Source: Stratiolaelaps scimitus
Lineage: Eukaryota; Arthropoda; Arachnida; Mesostigmata; Laelapidae
DNA: 64,000 nt
Reading direction: 5' to 3'
NCBI GenBank assembly: GCA_019614645.1
Contig: JABWDB010000038.1
Location: 2,604,001 to 2,668,000, forward strand
In this document: in pieces, positions 58,067 through 64,000 of the stretch
How positions within the stretch are numbered: the first letter of the stretch is position 1
How the letters are laid out: each line of letters starts with the position of its first letter
Translations under genes and position numbers: made by a program
The notes under the pieces: generated by a model
The model's database searches: none
Told to the model about the DNA's origin: nothing
The model's input: only the letters and a program-made list of their open reading frames with translations

Positions 58067-58188
58067 TCGAGCTCGGTGGCATGGTGTACCGTGAAAAGGA
58101 ACGAGACAGGTAGGTGGACAGGTTTGATCCGAAAGCAGTACTGCGGACGGTAAATGTTGGATGAGCGTCAGACCGGAAAATTTACTTT
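58067..58188 (+). repeat. tRNA-like SINE, plus-strand copy
   Basis: It begins TTCGAGCTCGGTGGCATGGT (A-box region), has GGTTTGATCC as a B box with one change, and then skips part of the body. It ends with TAAATGTTGGATGAGCGTCA and GACCGGAAAATTTACTTTTA, the same end as other copies. Length is about 120 bp against about 180 bp for the best copy. The missing section is the central TTTAGGGGTCC block. Confidence 0.75.
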
Positions 58189-58764
58189 TAGAGGGCAAGT
58201 CTTCAAACAAACAAGGTCTTTGAAGCCGAACTAAGGAGGATATGAAGAGGAAGGGAATAATACACGTAACATTTTTGAAATTAATTCGCACCGAGCAACA
58301 GGCAGCACAAATGCCCATTGCGGGGTATTTTTTGTTGAGAGATTTTAGCCTTTCAAAAATGCAAGCAAACAACATCAACCTGCTATAGCGTATTTCTGAT
58401 CCGATATAATACATATACATGCTATGGCTGCAGACCTATGTGCTTCACTTACAGGTCAACAAGCAACCTACGACCTTCTATGAAAATTTAGCTGTTGTGT
58501 TCATCAGAAAACGAGGGATTGAAAGCCAACACACGGTGTCAAATATTTAGCCCTAACACTTGTAGCGGACTCAGATTGTTTAATTTATTTAGTATGTACA
58601 ACCTCAAACATACAATAATTCGATTCTCTATTTAATGTATGGTAGAAGGACTCAACAGACAACTGCACATTATACATATGTCTGTTGCCCTTTACCGGCC
58701 TAAACGGGGTCAGACAGATTTGAGTGAATCTGCTCCAACATAATTGTCCCAAATACCAAAAGCA

Positions 58765-59130
58765 ATGTCAACAGATAAGAGGACAAACGTTTTAAGAACA
58801 GGTAACGAAGCGCAAACACATCAAGGAGACTACACAAAGCGAGGTCCGAAATTGATTGGAGCATATCAAGATACGTTAAGAAAAATGATAAGGAAATATA
58901 GTGAGATTTATTCAAGAAATCCTGGTAAAAAATATGCGAGATTCTACGATATGATAGATGAATGGGTTGCTTATGTTCATGCGGATATCTATTGTATAAT
59001 CTCGAACGATATATACGAGTTACAAGCATGCATGGCATCAATATCAACGCATCTATGGCATCCAGAAAATAGCATAGGTATCAACAAACTCTATGATATC
59101 CCGGGAGTGCGTCCCAACAGGAAACCATAG
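58765..59130 (+). CDS. unidentified ORF, 121 codons
   Basis: A clean open frame from the ATG at 58,765 to a TAG at 59,128. The predicted protein is basic at first (STDKRTNVLRTGNEAQTHQG), then has a Tyr/Arg-rich helix (LRKMIRKYSEIYSRNPGKKY). An acidic/aromatic stretch follows (YDMIDEWVAYVHADIYCIIS), then LQACMASISTHLWHPENSIG. It has one of the more natural amino-acid mixes in the window, no low-complexity sequence and no signal peptide. I recognise no family. No promoter or splice signals were found, and a second open frame overlaps its end (to 59,350). It could be a domesticated or viral-derived fragment, an exon, or chance. Confidence 0.3.
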   Translation: MSTDKRTNVLRTGNEAQTHQGDYTKRGPKLIGAYQDTLRKMIRKYSEIYSRNPGKKYARFYDMIDEWVAYVHADIYCIISNDIYELQACMASISTHLWHPENSIGINKLYDIPGVRPNRKP

Positions 59131-59350
59131 CTTTAACTGTGAGCGGTACCGGTTATGTCTCGAGAGTGAAGCTAAATACCTTGTCTCTATTTCAGTCTGC
59201 TTTTGGGCTCACACAACGGCTTTGAGTTCCCTTCACCTTACCTACCTGATACATCTAAAGGAAATAGTCGTCGATGCAGCAAGTATTCAGAAATATTTCA
59301 TCCCAGGAGAGGGATTTGTGAGTGTAAATATTGTAACTGCAGGCAGATAA

Positions 59351-62159
59351 AACGATATTAGATGCAAAGTATTAATTTAAAGTAAGGACCAGTGAAGTGC
59401 AAATACTGAATCTAAAGTCGACCAAATATATGTTGTTGTTTAACATTCATTTGCATGAACGTGATGCCTCGGCCAAAGATTATACAACCTTCTTGTCGCT
59501 TGAGGATTAATTATTTAATCCCTGAACCTGCATGTGTAGGTACTTCAAGTCTTAGATCATGCCAGGTTAAAATTTAAATACATTTCGATGAATAACCACA
59601 TTTGATCGCTTCTTATTGTAGCCAATAGCGTCGCATAATAGCAACGTGTAGTCCAAATTTTTAACTCGATCATATAATATCTTCAGCTTACTGTAAACCT
59701 TGAAAAAATCAAAAAACGACGCCCTTCAATTCTCTGAGAAATCGAGATGGTTATTTTTAAAGTAGCAAAATACGTAGGACCAACCCCTACATAAGAGCCA
59801 AATTAAAAAAAAAATCGTTTCCAGGCCGGCTTGCAGGATATATCGTTCTGGGCTGTCTTCTACGATACTAGCTGGGAAAAGCGTAGAAGAAATAAAAAAA
59901 AACAGCGCTCCTCTGTGCTGTCAATTTTTCCTTCGGTTGCCGAATTTTTTTGGGGAGTTTTTAGAAGATTGTTGAGCCCGACCGTCGTCAATGGTGGAAG
60001 CTCAAGAGGTAAATCTTGTCCTTGGTGCGGCGCTCCACAGCTCGTTGCAAACATACATTTCGTGCCAACCTTCACAATCACAACCTTTCGTGCCAACCCC
60101 CCGATCAACCGTCGGTCTCCCAGGATTTTTTCCTAGCTTTACCCCAAATGTTCAGGAACGTACCGCGGATTATATTATATTTTTTAGAATGCTCCAGAAA
60201 AAAGTGTTTATGAAAACAACTGGTATATCCTGATTCCATATTGCCCACCAGAAGCTGAACGTCTGAAGCTGAGAGCTGACCTCCTTAATTTGATCACCAA
60301 AACTATGGATGTCCGCGCCACTCAGCTGTTCTTCCGGAATGGGATCTTTAACTTTATCATCCTGGGTTTCTTCTCGCATAGCTAAATCTTGAGGCAAAAA
60401 GCCAGTAACGTGGTCGCCCGCTGTCTCTCAAACTTTGGTACAATAAGCGACCACGACATACTGCACGCATGCCAGAGAACAGTGACCACAAACCTTCCGC
60501 GCAGCCCTCGCATCTCAGCCACGAGTTACTCTAATGAAGAGAGCGCTATAGAGGCAAACCTTGATTCACTATCAGCTTGCGTCTACGGTGATGAACCTGC
60601 ATAAAACCCGTCGTATGTTTCTTCAGCTCTAAACTTTCGGTCCGAACTCAAGAGCTTTTGTCCCGAGTGACCAAACTCCGCAACTCTTTAAGCATTTGTA
60701 TATCAAAATTTCCGTGTAAAATGCAAAGTATTCGGTTATTGCTAGTCACTTGCATTTCTACGATTCCGCTGAGTTTGCCTTGGTTCCCAAACTTTGGATT
60801 TAATTCATCTTCGCGCTAAAACGATATCTCTAAATGTTGATTAAGTTGTGTGTGGTTGTAACGGTCGACGAAAGGATTCTTAAGCGTCAACCTATTCAGC
60901 TTTGATTGCGTGCATTTGATCGTTTCAAATAGAAATTCCTTACCAGACTATCACAATAGGCCGTAAGTAAGCCATGCGATGCAGTTCACGTTGAACAAAT
61001 TCACGCTCGTATATATCTCAGGAGATAGTTCCAGATATAGGCTGCTTACCTTTAGCTTGGGTTATAGCGAGAAGTGTTTTCTGCTCATTTGAGCAGAAAA
61101 CACATTGATAATTAATTCTCATTATTTTGATCCTATTATTTGCTATGAGATATTTGTAACTGCTTTTGCGCTGGGACTGCGGACATGGAGTTTTTACTCA
61201 GTGAATATAAATTTGTAGTGTATAAAACATGTATTGTCTAAATATTAGTTCGGAACCGAGATTTAGAATTGAACAGACGTATAGATTTACGATTAATTTG
61301 TTTCCAAAAATTGTAATTGCCAGGTTTTACTAAATCGTTGTGAGCACTTATGGACTAACTTACTGAAAATATTTTAAGATGAATAGGTTAGGTTCTTTGT
61401 TTCGTAAGAATACAAATCAAACATAGGCGTAAGTATTTCGATATGAATTGTTATATACCTTCCAATAAACCATAGTGAAGTTTCAACGATTATCACACTG
61501 CAAGACAAACATAGCCAAAGAAGATAACTTCGAAAATATCAATTTTGGAGAAGACTGTGAGCCTAGTTTTTACCTTAGGCTTAGAAACCAAGTGAACCAA
61601 AGAGATTTTCGACCCACTTTCCATAGAGAAATTTGAAGTTAGTAACGAGGTCTCGAAAACGTTAATACTTATTACAAATCTGGTACCTTCAATATTTGCT
61701 GCGTCCTTTTTCCGGCAAATTATGCCGTTCGACGTTTTTGCATAAGTCTCACCATTCTCGAGATTAGTACAAAAACCAAGTCAGTAATCGTCTCGTAAAT
61801 ATAAAATATTCCATGTTGACTGTCCGCCGAAAAGCGCCACAATTTCCTCGATGTAAAAAAACGGGTAGAGCACACCATTTGTAAAGTTGAATGACAGTGT
61901 GCGGTCGTAATATTTACCCTAACGTACTGGCTTGAGTTTTCTACAAGCATTCAGATCTCGAATCAAGGCTTCCGCAAACCTGTTTGAATAGCTGTGATAC
62001 GGACTCCCAACTTGTAGCAAATTGTTCTAGATAATGTCCTCAAATGTCATATTCTCAAAAGTCTTCCGTATCAACAGACCAACTACTGCCCCTTGATATT
62101 TTCTTGCCACACGGATGTACTTGTACAGACGGCCGTACGACAAGGTATTGCTTTTGTTG
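59351..62159. other. non-coding region without recognised gene
   Basis: An open stretch at about 60,230-60,384 (plus) reads like protein (ILIPYCPPEAERLKLRADLL) but has no start, and its complement is also open; I cannot assign it. A perfect hairpin lies at 61,074-61,103. Otherwise AT-rich, featureless DNA. Confidence 0.4.
61074..61103. repeat. perfect 14-bp hairpin with 2-base loop
   Basis: GTGTTTTCTGCTCA (61,074-61,087), loop TT, then TGAGCAGAAAACAC (61,090-61,103). There are no mismatches. It is not part of any element I recognise. Confidence 0.9.
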
Positions 62160-62460
62160 CTCCTAAGGGAACTTTAATCTATCTTGAAGATGTGCCTCGC
62201 GAGATCCATGAATCACTTCGTGCTTTTTATGTTATCAGGACTTGTTTTTAAAATCACTCATTCAGGAGTAACACCTCCATCATGCACCTCCTCAGCATGT
62301 CTTTATAATCTCTAACCTCCCCATAGAGCACAACATCATCGGTGTATTTTTGTTAGCGACCCCGCCACGCCAATATTCCTGAGCAACGACTGCATATTTC
62401 ACGATGCCTGGGCATGACCCCTAAAGGATACCATGTGAACATTCAACTTGTTCGGAGAAT
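62160..62460 (-). mobile_element. reverse transcriptase scrap with Y-x-DD box
   Basis: The minus strand at about 62,265-62,350 reads KYTDDVVLYGEVRDYKDMLR then RCMMEVLLLNE before a stop. This is the RT motif C (Y-x-DD followed by hydrophobics) and the helix after it. Flanking pieces on the same strand are in other frames (for example SYGRLYKYIRVARKYQG near 62,100-62,150) and look protein-like but cannot be placed. A badly decayed LINE is the simplest reading. Confidence 0.45.
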
Positions 62461-64000
62461 AAACCGCCAACCTTGACAACTTAGCGCCGATTTGAAAGAT
62501 ACTTTTGTTTGGGGTATATTAGGATGAACACTCAAAAACTCTGATGTCTGTCTTAAAATACTTTTCATGAACATCAAACGGTACCTCCAGGTTTTATCGC
62601 CTCCATTAAACGATGAAATGCCGGTAATCCTCGTTAACTAGGGGATACCATTGGCTTAGATAGCACAGTTATAGATAAGATCAACAGTTGTCTCAATTGT
62701 TTTGTGACTCAACTGTCGGTACTATTTTAGGAGAAAACAACTACTGCAGTCAAGTCTCGTTCACATCAATATTTTAAAAGAATCCCAATGATTTTTTACA
62801 TTTAATAAGTATAGCTCAAATTAGCAAGCGCATAAATAGATAGCTCGTTTAATTCAAGAAGCACGGCGACAATCACTCGTGGCAACAGTGGATCGACGTG
62901 CTTCTGGGGCATGCGATTAAAAACTACGTCTTTCTCGTAATATTTGGGAGTGTTCTATTTTTCGAGCACACTTTCATCTTTTTAACGGTTAGCTCATACG
63001 TAAGCTTTTGATGATGTCATAATTTGGTAACGCAGCTGCTCTGTGGTAGCGGTCTGTAGTATATAACGAGCTACTTTTAACTATGTAAATATATATTTAT
63101 ATATTGTAGAGGAAAAATTTACGTGTGAATCATGGGATATACAGTATGACGCCTTTTTAAGGCAGCTGTTAGCTTCACGCTTAACAGACGATATTGGCTC
63201 TTTCTGATAGCAACAGCTTAGCAGCTCCATCACGCGGTCAGCGACGCAACTATCGAAGGACAGAACAAAGATAGTTCCAACAATGTTCGCTCGGGGGCGC
63301 CACTAGATATTATTGCTAGGTACAATCATTGAACACCCCGGCATAGTCAAAACTCGTATAAACTGAGCAAAATAGAAATATGATAAATAATTCGTAGTGT
63401 CAGTTATGGTTCATCATCATCGTCATCATCATCACAGTATTTATTTGCCGCAACATGATCATTCTCACCCTGTTCAACGCCTTTTTTCTAGTTCACCTTG
63501 TATACGGGGTCGAATACTGATCAGTATGTTCAAAGAATTGTATACAACGACCGTAAGTGGTACAAGGACGCTTCCTACGTATGTCCTGAGAATCTGCTGG
63601 ACGTGAGAGGCTCGAGCACGGGATCTTCAGTACTTAGTAAAATACCTTGTCCTTATTGCCATGTTTAAAAATATTCACAACATCGGGCCTCGAATATCAT
63701 CTCGCGAGTTTCTTGGCAATGCCGCCTCATAAGAGCGACAAATCCAATCATCTTTATAATACGTTTATATCGTGGCCACCACTCAGCCGTGCACTTGGCA
63801 CAAAGAATGTTCGAAAATAGAACTTTTTACCACACGGACAGCGGGCAATTCACATCTTTCATAGTTTTTAAGGTTTCTTTGAAAAAATAGCTGCTCTTCA
63901 AAGCAACAACCCTTGACCGATTTGTGACACTTGTAATTCACACAATATGCCTCTTCTTGACAGTGCAATTTCAGATGCTCTGATTTTTATGTACCCTCAT
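62461..64000. other. non-coding region without recognised gene
   Basis: No gene or transposon recognised. A short CAT/ATC-rich run lies at 63,412-63,436, giving a His-rich artefact frame. Confidence 0.45.

Noticed and set aside
1..64000. CRISPR array, bacterial operon or prophage
   Set aside because: No spaced direct repeats, no compact gene order and no long bacterial-type ORFs; all evidence is eukaryotic.

Overview
The window is eukaryotic nuclear DNA, AT-rich and gene-poor. It carries many microsatellites and the decayed remains of several kinds of animal transposable element. I see no bacterial gene organisation, no rRNA and no CRISPR array. The best host-gene signal is the first coding exon of a Distal-less-type homeobox gene on the minus strand near 24.4-24.7 kb. 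With the R1-like and R2/NeSL-like LINEs, a BEL/Pao element and a Tc3-like transposon, this points to an arthropod. A mite or other chelicerate is possible, but I cannot prove it.

Layout. 1-2.8 kb: no recognisable gene. 2.8-4.0 kb: decayed R1-like LINE (+). 4-8.5 kb: non-coding DNA with a long (TA)n tract and short dispersed repeats. 8.5-12.6 kb: decayed BEL/Pao LTR retrotransposon (-) with a SINE inserted in it. 12.6-24.3 kb: mostly non-coding; its minus strand would be the Distal-less first intron. 24.38-24.73 kb: Distal-less coding exon 1, with possible 5' leader and promoter out to about 26 kb. 26-32.7 kb: no recognised gene. 32.7-38.3 kb: several 3'-end LINE fragments, a SINE and tail repeats. 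38.7-41.7 kb: a nearly 3 kb GC-rich R2/NeSL-like LINE with a zinc finger, RT and restriction-like endonuclease, broken by frameshifts. 46.47-47.99 kb: a complete-ended Tc1/mariner (Tc3-like) element with terminal inverted repeats of about 225 bp, followed directly by a SINE. 51.48-52.07 kb: a second 3' fragment of the R2/NeSL-like LINE. 56.0-57.2 kb: a young 5'-truncated CR1/Jockey-type LINE whose frame has one stop codon. 58.77-59.13 kb: an unidentified 121-codon ORF. 62.2-62.4 kb: a reverse-transcriptase scrap.

The least-described item is a dispersed tRNA-like SINE. Seven copies are recognisable by eye (about 10.9, 14.5, 17.4, 28.6, 35.0, 48.1 and 58.1 kb). The best copies keep A-box and B-box RNA polymerase III promoter sequences and share a body ending in a CAACATTTA / CTGACTCTCAGCC block (given on the plus strand of minus-oriented copies). 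A separate module of about 60 bp occurs at three loci, once directly downstream of a SINE copy, and may be a LINE or SINE tail.

The transposons do not work together with the host gene in any visible way. They record repeated insertion into what is probably a large, regulatory-rich developmental locus. All family assignments come from reading motifs by eye; no database search was run.
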